A stretch of 64,000 bases of DNA, from positions 127,370 through 191,369 of the forward strand of contig NZ_JAAFKG010000002.1 of the NCBI RefSeq assembly GCF_013299185.1, given 5' to 3'. The stretch is from Microcoleus sp. bin48.metabat.b7b8b9.023 (GTDB taxonomy: Bacteria > Cyanobacteriota > Cyanobacteriia > Cyanobacteriales > Microcoleaceae). Positions 17,173 to 27,649 of this stretch are shown here, piece by piece. The first letter of the stretch is position 1, and each line of letters opens with the position of its first letter. The position numbers and the translations under genes are program-made. The notes under the pieces are model-generated. The model was not told the DNA's origin, did no database searches, and was given only the letters and a program-made list of their open reading frames with translations.

Positions 17173-20100
17173 TTAGAACAAGAACAATTCAGAATTACCC
17201 GAAACTCCCAAATTGACATTGACAGTAGCAAACAAACTGTTGCCACCAACCGTCGAACCGTTGCTATCGTAATACAACTTAGTAGCTGCACCATCGAAGA
17301 GAGCAATAATCGACGGCGAAGTCAAGGATGACTCGATCGCGCTTACAGTAGCAACAGTGCTGCTGTACCGGTAGAAACTCGAACCCAAAGGCCCCGATCC
17401 CAACCCGGCAAAAGCAATCTTGTCAATGTTCATTACATCATCAACAATGCTGTAATCCGTAATGATATCCCCGCCACCAGCAGTAGTTCCCGTGAACACA
17501 AACACATCAGAACCCAATCCACCGCTGAGAGCATTTGTTCCCAAACCGCCGATTAAAGTGTCATTACCAGCACCACCGGAGATGCTGTCATTACCAGCGC
17601 CACCGGAGATGCTGTCATTACCAGCCCCACCGTTGAAAATATCAGCACCGGAACCGCCGTTCAAAATATCGGAGAACTCAGTACCAGTGACATTATTCGC
17701 CACAGTTGAATTGCCAGTAAACAAGACAGGAGTGGTAAAGTTGTAACCGCCCGCACCAGAACCAAAGTTGTAAACTCCAGTTGTCGGGAAAGTACCCGGA
17801 TTAGTCACTAAATTGACAATGCTACCAGAAGTCGGAGCAGGGGTAGTTGGAGAAGCAACGATTGTCCCTGTAAACAAGAAGTCTGCTGTGCCCAAAGTCC
17901 CCGCAGCCGTACCCAAATTAGCAACAGTTGTGAAACCACCTGCCGCTGTACCATTCGAGTCAAACACCAACACCGTCTCGCTGTTCGTATTCGTATATAC
18001 GAAGAAACCAGGAGTTGTAGAACCACCCACAGCCTTAGCTTGAGCCGCCTCCACAGTCGAATAATTGGCACCGGTGAAAATCACCAATTGTTTGCCAGTA
18101 ATGTCAGGATTTGAACCGCTCACACTGACAAAATTCGTAGAAGTCAAATTGCCGAAAGCGTTCGCAACAAACTGCAATTTGTCAGTTCCGAAAGTAAAGT
18201 CAGTAATCGTATCCGGGCCGTCGCCAGGAGCCTTGTAAGCAAAGATATCTGCACCAGAACCGCCAGTCAGAATATCTACACCGGCACCACCGGTGATAGT
18301 ATCTGCACCGCCGCCACCGTTGAGGATATCTGCACCGCCACCACCGTTGAAGATGTCAGCAAACTCAGTACCAGTGACGTTATTCGCCACAGTTGAATTG
18401 CCGGTAAACAAGACAGGAGTGGTAAAGTTGTAACCGCCCGCACCAGAACCGAAATTGTAAACTCCAGTTGTCGGGAAAGTACCCGGATTAGCAACTAAAT
18501 CAACAATGCTGCTGGAATTTGTAGAAGTACCAGTCGGAGCAGAACCAGTCGCACCAGTAAACAAGAAGTCTGCTGTGCCCAAAGTGCCCGCAGCCGTACC
18601 CAAATTAGCAACAGTTGTGAAACCGCCTGCCGCTGTACCGTTCGAGTCAAACACCAACACCGTCTCGCTATTCGTATTCGTATATACGAAGAAACCAGGA
18701 GTTGTAGAACTGCCCAAAGCCTTAGCTTGCGCCGCTTCCACAGTCGAATAATTCCCGCCGGTAAAAATCACTAACTCTTTGCCAGTAATGTCAGGAGTTG
18801 AACCCGTCACACCGTCAAAGTTAGTAGTAGTCAAATTCCCGAAAGCACCACTGGCAAACTTGAATTTGTCAACCCCAAAGGCAAAGTCAGTAATCGTATC
18901 ACCGCCTTCACCGGGAGAATTGTAAACAAAGATATCTGCACCACTGCCACCAGTCAGAATATCTGCACCGCTACCACCGCTGAAGATGTCAGCAAATTGA
19001 GTACCAGTGACATTGTTAGCCTTCGCATCTCCGGTAAATAAGACGGGAGTGCTGAAGTTGTAACCGCCAGCACCTGAACCGAAATTATTGCTCGCACTCG
19101 GATAGGTATTCCCAGCAGCATTTAAATCAACAATGCTGCCGGAATTTGTAGAAGTACCAGTCGGAGAAGTTGCACTTGCACCAGTAAACACAAAGTCTGC
19201 TGTGCCCAAAGTTCCCGCCGCAGTACCCAGATTCGCAACAATTGTCGAACCGCCTGGTGCTGTACCGTTAGAGTCAAACACCAACACCGTTTCGTTCGCA
19301 GCATTGTTATATGCGAAGAAACCAGGAGTTGTTGAACTGCCCAAAGCCTTAGCTTGAGCCGCTTCGAGACTGGCATAGGTTCCGCCAGTGAAAATGACTA
19401 ACTCTTTGCCGGTAATGTCAGGAGTTGAACCGCTAACACCGTCAAAGTTAGTAGTAGTCACATTGCCGAATTCGCTCGATACAAACTGGAATTTATCTGT
19501 TCCAGATTTGAAGTCAGAAATTCGATCGCCACCTTCTTTAGTTGTCCTGTAAACAAAGAGATCTGCACCACTACCACCGCTGAGGACATCGGCACCGAGG
19601 CCGCCGGTGATGGTATCGTTGCCGTCACCGCCGTCGATGGTATCGTTAAAGTTGCTGCCGACAATGTTGTCATCGCCAGCCAAAGCCTTGAAATTAACTG
19701 CGGCCGGATTAGTGCCGAAGTTTAAATTGTCAGGGCCGGAAGTACCGACAGGAACATTTAGTGGCGGGCCGCTGAAGACAAAGTTCCTGATTTGCAGGCT
19801 AAATTTCAGCGAGAAACTGGTGACAATTTCAAAGCGCGCCCCAACAGCAAATACCAGCACGGAACGGTTAGTCTCGGCATCTGTAAACTGACAGAAAGTA
19901 GGTGCGTCACTGTTGCCTCCCAAAGCTGCAAACCGCGCTTGCAAAGTGGCGATGCTGGTAACGCTGATATCGGCGCTGAAGTCGAGTAAGTTAGAACTGC
20001 CGATCGATCCAACAGTAGAAGTAGCCGTAATCGCCAGTCGAGTCAAGCTGGTAAGGCTGAGATTGCCAAAAGCTGCGGCCGACAACTCTAAGAGATCTTC

Positions 20101-22812
20101 ATCAGCCTTAAAGTCAGTAATTAAGTCAGCATCTAGAACTGTTTTAATCTTTTCGCGAGAAACTTTGTAAATAAAGCGATTCTTACCAGCGCCTCCAATT
20201 AGAGTATTGGTTCCTTCGCCACCGTCGATCTCATTCTCGCCATCGCCGCCTTTAATTTTGTCATTGCCAATACCGCCGATGAGTTTGTTTTTGCCTTTAC
20301 CACCTTCGATATCGTCATCGTCATCGCCACCTTCGATATCATTATCGCCATCACCGCCTTTGATTTTGTTTTTGCCTTTACCTCCTTTGATTTTGTTTTT
20401 GCCTTTACCACCGATGATATCGTCATCGTCATCGCCACCTTCGATATCATTCTCACCATCACCGCCTTTGATTTTGTTTTTGCCTTTACCTCCTTTGATT
20501 TTGTTTTTGCCTTTACCACCTTCGATCTCGTCATCGTCATCGCCACCTTCGATATCATTCTCACCATCACCGCCTTTAATTTTGTTTTTGCCTTTACCTC
20601 CTTTAATTTTGTTTTTGCCTTTACCACCTTCGATCTCGTCATCGCCATCGCCGCCGTCGATATCGTTATCGCCGCCATCGCCGCCTTTAATTTTGTCCTT
20701 GCCTTTGTTGCCTTTAATTTTGTTAGTCTTGTTACCGCCTTTAATGTCATCGTCGCCCTCGCCGCCTTCGATGTCATTATCTAGCGTGAGCGAACCGACA
20801 ATCACTTGAGGATTGGTATTGCCAGCAAAATTAAAGATATTTTGCTCGACATTGAAGCTAAAACGTTGGCTGGTGACAATATTTCTGCCGTCGCTTACTT
20901 CAAAACCAAAACTAGCCGCACCGACAAAACCTTTTACAGCTTGGAAAGTTAATAAATTGAGGCTAATGTCTACTTGAGTGAAGCTCAAACCGACTTGTGT
21001 TACCTCTACTCCCTTAAAGAATAGTTTCCCGGTTTTAGCATCAGGGAGCTCCGTTAACTTAAAGACTGTTTCGCTAGCACTTTGCTCGTTATCGACAAAC
21101 TTCAACAAGTCACCAGTAATAGTTTGTGGCAAGCCGTCGGAACCGACAGTGAGTGTTTTGTTGGCTTGCGATCGCGGAGGGGTACTAACTATTCGACTTG
21201 GGGTTGGAGTTGGAGTTGGAGTTGGGCTTGGGCTTGGAGAGCTACCATTAACTCCCAAAAAGTCGCCAGCATTGAGAATAGTAGCGCTAACATTCAACAA
21301 TAGTGCCAGCACCAACTGATTGCTGCTGAGTCGAATTTCGGTATTGAGGCCGACTTGTACAAACAACAAGCTGCTAAAGTTCAAGCTGCCAGACAGCAGA
21401 AACTTGTCTAAGCCATCTTCGTAGTCAGTGATGACGGAACTTCCGGGAGTGGTATTGTTACCCATATCCATGACAAAAACGTCATTTCCAGCACCGCCGC
21501 TACAGGTATGGTTGCCAGTACCGCCAACGATCGTATCGTTGCCAGCATTACCCATCAGCGTATCGTTGCCAGATCCGCCGCCGGCAACGCTGTCGTCGCC
21601 ATCACCGCCCTCTGCCATGTCATTGCCGTCGCCAGTAACGAGGGTATCGTTGCCAGTACCGCCCATCACGGTGTCGTCACCAGCGCCACCGACAACGCTG
21701 TCGTCGCCTTCGTCGCCACTGCAAGCGTCGTTGCCTTCGCCACCGATCAAGGTATCTTTGCCGTCGCCGCCGACAACGCTGTCGTCGCCTTCGTCGCCGC
21801 TAACGTTGTCGTTGCCGGCACCGCCTGTTGTGGTGTCGTCGCCGCTGCCGCCCATTACGGTGTCGTCGCCGTCGTCGCCGCTGCAACCGTCATTGCCAGC
21901 ACCGCCGGTGACGGTATCGTTATCTTTGCCACCGTTAACGGTGTCATTGCCTTCGCCGCCGTTAACGTTGTCGTTACCCCGATCGCCCCTGACAGTATCG
22001 TTGCCTTCGCCACCATTGCAGGTGTCGTCGCCTTTGCCGCCGTAGACGGTATCATTGCCGCTGCCGCCGTCAACGTCATCCTTGCCGTCGTTGCCGTGCA
22101 CCCAGTCATCGCCGTCATCGCCTTTGCAGGTATCGTTGCCGGTGCCACCAGAAAGAGTGTCGTTGTCTTTGCCACCGTAGACGGTATCGTTGCCTTCGCC
22201 GCCGTCGCACTTGTCGTCGCCGCGATCGCCTCTTATTTCGTCATCGCCATCGCCGCCCTCGCAATCGTCGCCGTCTTTGCCTCCATAGAGTTTATTTTTG
22301 CCACTCTTTCCTTTGAGTTTGTCTTTGCCTCTTTTGCCGTAGAGCGACTGGTTAGCGCCCGTGGCAACAATTATGTCATCGCCATCAGTACCTTCGATCG
22401 TCTGGGGATCGCTGCCGCTGTTATCTTTTTTGTCATTTTTGTTGCCTGTACCTTCTTCGGGTACGCCGCTCAATTCAGCCATTTTGCTGCTATCATCAGC
22501 AACTTTGGGGGATGCGTCTTTAGGAGGATTCGGAACTTTGCCGTTAGTGATGCCGCTGTTTTGTGCGATCGCATTGTCAACTAACTTGCCTAACCCGCTA
22601 TCGGAATTGATAGCACTAGCATCCCGAAAATCGGCGAGTCGATCGAGTTCGCTGGCGGAAAACACGAGTTTTGGCTGCTGCTCGTCCAGGGCGATCGGTG
22701 AAAACAAACTGGTTTTTTTCAGGTCAGAAATTTCTGTTTCATCTCGATCGGGAAAAAGTGTTCCCGATACATTTTCTAACAACATTTCTTCTTCCATCTT
22801 TGATATTTCCAA
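17173..22812 (-). CDS. Giant RTX (haemolysin-type calcium-binding repeat) protein
   Basis: The 1879-residue protein has an acidic head without a Sec signal. A first RTX block (about 140-445) holds GGxGxDxux nonapeptides, some with cysteine (GNDTCKG, GDDCEGG). A proline/threonine linker follows (about 524-545) and a beta-rich domain (about 550-665). A second, lysine-rich block (about 680-878) is built on GKGKNKIKGG and DGENDIEGG. Then come several copies of a module of about 190 residues ending VFDSNGTA..GG..T.VANLGTAAGTLGTADF, more canonical RTX repeats, and a C terminus (SVNLGVSGNSELFLF-like) typical of type I secretion. Calcium would fold the canonical blocks outside the cell. A surface or secreted role is inferred. 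Confidence 0.9.
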   Translation of the reverse strand: MEISKMEEEMLLENVSGTLFPDRDETEISDLKKTSLFSPIALDEQQPKLVFSASELDRLADFRDASAINSDSGLGKLVDNAIAQNSGITNGKVPNPPKDASPKVADDSSKMAELSGVPEEGTGNKNDKKDNSGSDPQTIEGTDGDDIIVATGANQSLYGKRGKDKLKGKSGKNKLYGGKDGDDCEGGDGDDEIRGDRGDDKCDGGEGNDTVYGGKDNDTLSGGTGNDTCKGDDGDDWVHGNDGKDDVDGGSGNDTVYGGKGDDTCNGGEGNDTVRGDRGNDNVNGGEGNDTVNGGKDNDTVTGGAGNDGCSGDDGDDTVMGGSGDDTTTGGAGNDNVSGDEGDDSVVGGDGKDTLIGGEGNDACSGDEGDDSVVGGAGDDTVMGGTGNDTLVTGDGNDMAEGGDGDDSVAGGGSGNDTLMGNAGNDTIVGGTGNHTCSGGAGNDVFVMDMGNNTTPGSSVITDYEDGLDKFLLSGSLNFSSLLFVQVGLNTEIRLSSNQLVLALLLNVSATILNAGDFLGVNGSSPSPSPTPTPTPTPSRIVSTPPRSQANKTLTVGSDGLPQTITGDLLKFVDNEQSASETVFKLTELPDAKTGKLFFKGVEVTQVGLSFTQVDISLNLLTFQAVKGFVGAASFGFEVSDGRNIVTSQRFSFNVEQNIFNFAGNTNPQVIVGSLTLDNDIEGGEGDDDIKGGNKTNKIKGNKGKDKIKGGDGGDNDIDGGDGDDEIEGGKGKNKIKGGKGKNKIKGGDGENDIEGGDDDDEIEGGKGKNKIKGGKGKNKIKGGDGENDIEGGDDDDDIIGGKGKNKIKGGKGKNKIKGGDGDNDIEGGDDDDDIEGGKGKNKLIGGIGNDKIKGGDGENEIDGGEGTNTLIGGAGKNRFIYKVSREKIKTVLDADLITDFKADEDLLELSAAAFGNLSLTSLTRLAITATSTVGSIGSSNLLDFSADISVTSIATLQARFAALGGNSDAPTFCQFTDAETNRSVLVFAVGARFEIVTSFSLKFSLQIRNFVFSGPPLNVPVGTSGPDNLNFGTNPAAVNFKALAGDDNIVGSNFNDTIDGGDGNDTITGGLGADVLSGGSGADLFVYRTTKEGGDRISDFKSGTDKFQFVSSEFGNVTTTNFDGVSGSTPDITGKELVIFTGGTYASLEAAQAKALGSSTTPGFFAYNNAANETVLVFDSNGTAPGGSTIVANLGTAAGTLGTADFVFTGASATSPTGTSTNSGSIVDLNAAGNTYPSASNNFGSGAGGYNFSTPVLFTGDAKANNVTGTQFADIFSGGSGADILTGGSGADIFVYNSPGEGGDTITDFAFGVDKFKFASGAFGNLTTTNFDGVTGSTPDITGKELVIFTGGNYSTVEAAQAKALGSSTTPGFFVYTNTNSETVLVFDSNGTAAGGFTTVANLGTAAGTLGTADFLFTGATGSAPTGTSTNSSSIVDLVANPGTFPTTGVYNFGSGAGGYNFTTPVLFTGNSTVANNVTGTEFADIFNGGGGADILNGGGGADTITGGAGVDILTGGSGADIFAYKAPGDGPDTITDFTFGTDKLQFVANAFGNLTSTNFVSVSGSNPDITGKQLVIFTGANYSTVEAAQAKAVGGSTTPGFFVYTNTNSETVLVFDSNGTAAGGFTTVANLGTAAGTLGTADFLFTGTIVASPTTPAPTSGSIVNLVTNPGTFPTTGVYNFGSGAGGYNFTTPVLFTGNSTVANNVTGTEFSDILNGGSGADIFNGGAGNDSISGGAGNDSISGGAGNDTLIGGLGTNALSGGLGSDVFVFTGTTAGGGDIITDYSIVDDVMNIDKIAFAGLGSGPLGSSFYRYSSTVATVSAIESSLTSPSIIALFDGAATKLYYDSNGSTVGGNSLFATVNVNLGVSGNSELFLF

Positions 22813-23504
22813 AAAAGGGCTGAGTTTCTTCGAGTCAGTTTATCAGCAAGGAGGATCTAGCGAAAGCATAATTTTACAAATTCATACTTTCGCCTGCTAG
22901 AGCGGCTGATATCCTACCTTTCTGTTTATAGATGCTATTTAAACTGCAAGGGGTTATTTCCATCGGTTGCGAGTTGTATCTTCTGCAATTGCGCGCCCCA
23001 AATAATTGAGACGCCGCATACACCGCCAGTGCTGCGCCGCAGCGCAACTCGCTTTTGATGTTATCCGTAATTTCTACAGTAAGCTGCACCTAAATGCGCC
23101 GAATTGTAGATTTTCTACGTAATTTCTACAGTGAATTAGCAGAATGTAAACTCGCAACTCACAACTCCCACATAACTACCCAAAACCTTTATTCCCCAAA
23201 TTTACCTTGCTTTTCCTGCGATCGAGCCTGGTTGCTTTAACTTTTTGTAACACTCCCAGCTCTGACAAATCCTTCCCTGACTTAGGATTTGCATCTCTTT
23301 TGCCAGTGACTGTACGCTCCTAATTTTGGTTCCCGATGATTAATAAAAAAAATAGATGGATCGCCCCGGCAAATATTTGTTTTAATTTTCTGTCGTATAA
23401 GTTTATCTCGATTCGAGCGAGCCTCGCGAACTGACAAAATATTGTATTTTAGAAAAAATCCTAGCTACTCTGCCAATAATATCTCTCTCAAGACAGATTT
23501 TCAA

Positions 23505-23650
23505 CAGTTGACAGTTGACCGCTTGACAGTTGACAGTTTGAGAGCGACACCTACCGAAAAGTCCGAGTATTCGAGTAATGAATAGCCTGATTTTAATTTC
23601 TCCCGCTCCGGCGGGCGGGCTTTCGACCAATTCTTTCTTGTAAAATCCTC
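23505..23650 (+). repeat. Dispersed ~115-bp element, copy 2, with STRR
   Basis: GACAGTTGAC heptamers run into GACAGTTTGAGAGCGACACC, then AAGTCCGAGTATTCGAGTAA, TGAATAGCCTGATTTTAATT, a GC-rich CCGGCGGGCGGGC hairpin loop and GACCAATTCTTTCTTGTAA. Confidence 0.75.
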
Positions 23651-23777
23651 CAACACATAGCAATAAACACATAATTTATACGATTTTAGGTTTGATATTT
23701 TAAATTTGAGATTAGTAATGACAGATTTTGTATTGTCTTGAAGCTTGCCTACAATTGCATTAATTTTTGCCAAGAAT

Positions 23778-23895
23778 AATGGGTTTAAAACCTCCTCGTT
23801 ATAGGGGGAAAATAAAACAAAATTATTCACTGTTTAAATCCTCTTCCTTTTATGGAGAGGTAGCCCTCAAGCGGTCAACTGTCAACTGTTAACTG
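23778..23895 (-). repeat. Dispersed ~115-bp element, copy 3 (minus), with STRR
   Basis: In reverse complement it reads GTTGACAGTTGACCGCTTGA, GGGCTACCTCTCC, AACAGTGAATAATTTTGTTT, TATTTTCCCCCTATAACGAG and GAGGTTTTAAACCC. It faces copy 2, so the two could pair. Confidence 0.7.
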
Positions 23896-24384
23896 AAAAG
23901 TGGCATTGTTTTTGGTTAAAATTGCAAGCTCGATCGGCATTTTGAGCGCAAATGACCCGTGGCGGACACGATAAACCCGGTTTATTTGTAAGTTTATGGT
24001 TGCCTTTCCCCCATATTTCACCGAAAAAGAGGCTGGATGAGGCTCAGTCCTCTAGATGAGAAAAATCCTGGTTGCTGGAAAGGGCTGGAATATTGGATAG
24101 CAGTTGTATTCTGAAAACTTCTCGGACACTTGACTTTATTTTTCCTGCTTCACTTTAGCTAGATTAAGACAGTTAAACAAAAAAATAACATTAACATAGA
24201 AGCGGTAAATTAGCAATAATCGATGAGGAATTTTCGAGGGTCGCTCTATCGATTAGCGATCGCCGCTCATGGCTTATGGATGAGGGTTCAGGGCTTACGG
24301 ATGAGGACTCGCCGGCTGACCAATTCATTAATTGACACAAAATCAAGATTTGAGATGGGGGGTTGATGGTAAAGGATAAGCGTT

Positions 24385-24520
24385 CATCAGTTGACAGTTG
24401 ACAGTTGACAGTTGACAGTTGACAGTTGACAGCTATCTCTTCCGTCGATCGAAGAGGGTTGAAGCAATGAATCATTTTGTTTGATTTCCCCCGTTTAGGG
24501 GGAGGCTTCAGATCCAATTT
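24385..24520 (+). repeat. Dispersed ~115-bp element, copy 4, with STRR
   Basis: Six GTTGACA heptamers (24388-24431) lead into GAAGAGGGTTGAAGCAATGA, ATCATTTTGTTTGATTTCCC and the CCCGTTTAGGGGGAGGCTTC hairpin, ending near CAGATCCAATTTT. Confidence 0.75.
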
Positions 24521-24990
24521 TCAGGCCTGAGGACACAGCGATCGATCGCTACCGCAAAAAATTTACTCAAAATTGCTTCCGATATTGCCCTGAAACAGGT
24601 GGGCGATAGCTGAAGTAATCTTAATAAGAACTAGAGATCCGCCTGGTAAAGTGCCTCCTATTTAACTTTACTGAGCAATGACAAACTCAAGTTTCCGACG
24701 AATGTAAAGGGGTCTGCGGTAGAGGTGCAAAATGTTCAAAATAGCAAGATTGGAGAAAATAGGGCTTTCATCCAGGCATAGGGCAATCAAAACTAATAAA
24801 CTGTTATTAAAGTACAAGTTTTATAGCTTCAAAGTGTTTGAACAAATATATTTGATCCCAGCGATCGCCCGATCGGGGGAAGCGCAATCAAAAACTTTGA
24901 TTGAAAGAGTAAAAATTAGTTTGCCGATCGCGATTGCTAGCTGCAAAAACGCAGGCATATTCAGACTTGAGGCGGGGGGGCGCTAAATCG

Positions 24991-26661
24991 GTGAGCCAAG
25001 AATTTAAACTCTCAGTCACCCCAGTTGGGGACGACGAATATCTAGTGCGGACAGAAAAGGTTGCACCCGGTGTACCCTTAGCAGAGCAACAAGTCCGCTG
25101 GCCGATCGACCAATGGCTGGCACTGTCTGCTCAACTGATGAATGACCCGATGGTGGGCGTGTTCCAAGGAACCGGTGCTGCCGGTCGCACAGGGCGATCG
25201 ACAAAAAACTCAGCGCCGAATTTAGTAGCCCTGGGGCAACAATTATACAGCGGACTGTTTCAAGGAAACTTGCGCGATAGCTGGACTTGCGCTCAAGGCA
25301 TCGCCCAGCACCGCCGAGAAGTGCTGCAACTGCGCCTGGGACTCAAAGGCAGGCACTTGCCGCGGCTCCCGTGGGAAGTTCTGCACGCGGGCGATCGCCC
25401 GATCGCAACCGGCACCGATGTCGTGTTTTCCCGCTATCAACCAGGTACAAGTTTGTTCAAACAAACCCGGATGGTACCCAGCAGCGGCCCGCTAAAAATT
25501 TTAGTGGCGATCGCTTCTCCGAGCGATCGAGACAGCTTGCAGCTCAAGCGAGAAGTGCTCCACTTGCAACAAGAACTGCAAAACCGGAGCGCTAATCCCC
25601 TCAAAAACGGCCCACACTCGGAAATTCAACTGACTGTGCTCGAACAGCCCGATCGAGAACAGCTTACTCAAGCCCTAGAACAAGGACACTACCAAGTCTT
25701 GCACTACGCAGGCCACAGCAACTTAGGTTCCAGAGGTGGCGAACTCTACCTAGTCAGCAGCCGCACCGGGTTAACCGAAACCTTGAGCGGCGACGACTTA
25801 GCCGGATTGCTGGTTAACAACGGCATTCAGATGGCCGTGTTCAATTCCTGCCGCGGGGCCTACGGCGACCCCTCAGACATCGGCGAGGACAGTTCGGAAC
25901 GCAATTTAACCGCAGCCTTAATCAAGCGGGGCATTCCGGCAGTGCTAGCAATGGCAGAAAGCATTCCCGACGATGTAGCTCTAACTCTGACGCGCCTGTT
26001 TTACCGCAACCTAAATCAAGGCCATCCAGTCGATCTCAGCCTGAGTCGGGCCAGGGCGGGACTAATTTCTACCTACGGTTCTCACCAGTTATACTGGGCT
26101 TTGCCGATTCTCTACCAGCACCCGGACTTTGACGGCTATCTGACGGGCGCCCCAGGCCAAGGCGGGCCATCCGGTTCTCCGGTGCCAAATTTAATCCTAC
26201 CCCCGACGCCGCCGGTGGCAGGGGGTACAGAATGGAAGGCGCCACCTGCACTCTCGACGATCGCCCCATACCCGCCAATCGCAGCCAATCAACCGCAGGA
26301 GTCAGACACAGATGACGGCGAAGTCTGGGAATATTTTCCCGACCAATTAAAAGATCGCAGGGATTGGGTTCACCAGAGCGATCGATCTTCTGCTGCTAAT
26401 TCACCGAACTCTATTCCTAATTCTGAGCCGGCGGCGATCCAAGCAACTCGGGTAACTACACCGACTCCGAAATCGTTAAAACAATCGGGATTGCAAAAAT
26501 GTCTGGTAGTGATGCTTTGCTTGTTGCCCGTTGCTGTGAGTGCTAGCTTGTTTGGGTGGCGGCACTCACAGCAACGAGGCACGAAACCAGAAGAGTTACT
26601 GCCGGCGGTACGGACTCCCCTGTCGCAAAATTACTTGCAAGAAGGCCACCAAGCAAAATGA
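24991..26661 (+). CDS. CHAT-domain (caspase-like) protein with C-terminal membrane segment
   Basis: From GTG at 24991 (VSQEFKLSVTPVGDDEYLVR) the 556-residue protein carries a CHAT peptidase domain (about 165-400). The histidine box is LHYAGHSN (238-243) and the nucleophile is in FNSCRGA (Cys287), followed by a SERNLTAALIKRGIPAVLAM segment. A proline-rich region (about 400-500) leads to one membrane helix (CLVVMLCLLPVAVSASLFGW, about 505-525) near the C terminus. CHAT proteins are caspase-clan proteases or inactive relatives; here both catalytic residues are present. The frame extends to an ATG at 24934 across a run of seven G, but the GTG with upstream GAGGCGGGG is preferred. No obvious partner gene is adjacent. 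Confidence 0.88.
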   Translation: MSQEFKLSVTPVGDDEYLVRTEKVAPGVPLAEQQVRWPIDQWLALSAQLMNDPMVGVFQGTGAAGRTGRSTKNSAPNLVALGQQLYSGLFQGNLRDSWTCAQGIAQHRREVLQLRLGLKGRHLPRLPWEVLHAGDRPIATGTDVVFSRYQPGTSLFKQTRMVPSSGPLKILVAIASPSDRDSLQLKREVLHLQQELQNRSANPLKNGPHSEIQLTVLEQPDREQLTQALEQGHYQVLHYAGHSNLGSRGGELYLVSSRTGLTETLSGDDLAGLLVNNGIQMAVFNSCRGAYGDPSDIGEDSSERNLTAALIKRGIPAVLAMAESIPDDVALTLTRLFYRNLNQGHPVDLSLSRARAGLISTYGSHQLYWALPILYQHPDFDGYLTGAPGQGGPSGSPVPNLILPPTPPVAGGTEWKAPPALSTIAPYPPIAANQPQESDTDDGEVWEYFPDQLKDRRDWVHQSDRSSAANSPNSIPNSEPAAIQATRVTTPTPKSLKQSGLQKCLVVMLCLLPVAVSASLFGWRHSQQRGTKPEELLPAVRTPLSQNYLQEGHQAK

Positions 26662-27339
26662 AGAAGGAAGAAGGCATCAAAGAGTTCGCTTAGTCTAAAA
26701 GGAAGGATGAAGAGCAACACAGCCAGCTTGAGTGCAAGCTGTATTTTACGTTTCATTTAAGTGAATTTACTCAGAAGCAACAACCGATCGCGATCCTGAG
26801 TTTGGGCTAGCTTGCTCGGGAGCGAAATTAACTGCGGTTGTCCTTGGCAATTCGCGATCGGCTGCTGCTCGATCGCATCTGGGACTTACCCTAATGGGCG
26901 CTTGCTATATTTCAAAATAAGTAATTGTGGAACTGGCTGTCAGTTGGCGTACCCAGTCAAGATGGCGCATAAATTTTCCCAGTCGGGCAGTTGTCCGGCA
27001 ACAAATGGAAATCAGCACATTTCCACCGAAACTCAAAGCCGACAACGCCTGCTAATTTGTGTTGGAGCAAATATTTGAGCTGTACTGCATTTAAGTCGGT
27101 CTTTTTCAATTCCCCTGTGGAAATAACGTCAAATTCTCTGGCTTGGGGCCCTTTGAGGGCGATTTTCCCGATCGCCCCCTCGGAGTCTACTGAGAAAGTA
27201 GCGAAGGTTGAAGAGTGGCGCAGCCCGATCGCGCGATGAAACAAATCCCTCTACAACATTATAAATTGTATATTTTAATTCCCTATTCCTTGTTCTTGTC
27301 CCCCCCATCCGCTTCTCCCCCTCAAACATCACAGACAAT

Positions 27340-27476
27340 AGAACTCTTGCAAAAGTCAAATTTACCCCCCGCAAGTCCCCTCGAACTTCGGGGGGAAACA
27401 AGAATAATCTTACCCCCTCCCCGAACTCGCGGGGAGGGCTGGGGTGTGGTGCTTTGTATTTTTGCAAGAGATCTAA
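27340..27476. repeat. Inverted-repeat-bounded intergenic element
   Basis: The segment starts GAACTCTTGCAAAAGTCAAA and ends TTTTTGCAAGAGATC, giving terminal inverted repeats of about 12 bases. Inside are two inverted C/G blocks (CCTCGAACTTCGGGGG and CCCCGAACTCGCGGGG). The size and structure are those of a MITE-like element. Confidence 0.6.
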
Positions 27477-27649
27477 TGTTTTTGGTGCAGCAGCTAATTC
27501 CTCTGGTGCTGGCTCCACGATGTTTATGCCACCACGCCCATTAAGTCGGGTTTTAGCGAAAACCCTTTCAACGAACAGGTGAAATTTCCTTGATTTTTTT
27601 ACCGGATTGCCTTCCCCGGACTGCGTTCTGTGCAAGTTATAGCAGATGT

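Larger units (their letters stand above)
22813..24990. other. Long gene-free spacer rich in dispersed elements
   Basis: About 2.2 kb without a credible gene. It contains three copies of the ~115-bp dispersed element (23.51-23.65 plus, 23.78-23.89 minus, 24.39-24.52 plus) with their STRRs. 22.8-23.4 kb shows no repeats I recognise. Short frames here (for example 24732-24986) have poor composition and are not called. Confidence 0.6.

Noticed and set aside
20199-20809. Long frames with SPSPPLILSLP or KAKTKLK repeats, shadowing the RTX gene
   Set aside because: They are alternative frames of the RTX repeats in the minus-strand gene at 17173-22812.
24191-24517. Minus-strand frame of 108 codons
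   Set aside because: It runs through the STRR (CQLSTVN repeats) and a dispersed element.
24732-24986. Frame of 84 codons before the CHAT gene
   Set aside because: No recognisable domain, overlap with the CHAT gene's upstream region and low-complexity composition.
26957-27244. Minus-strand frame of 95 codons with fairly normal composition (GAIGKIALKGPQAREFDVIS)
   Set aside because: No family recognised, no ribosome site and no supporting neighbour. It might be a gene remnant, but the evidence is too weak to call it.
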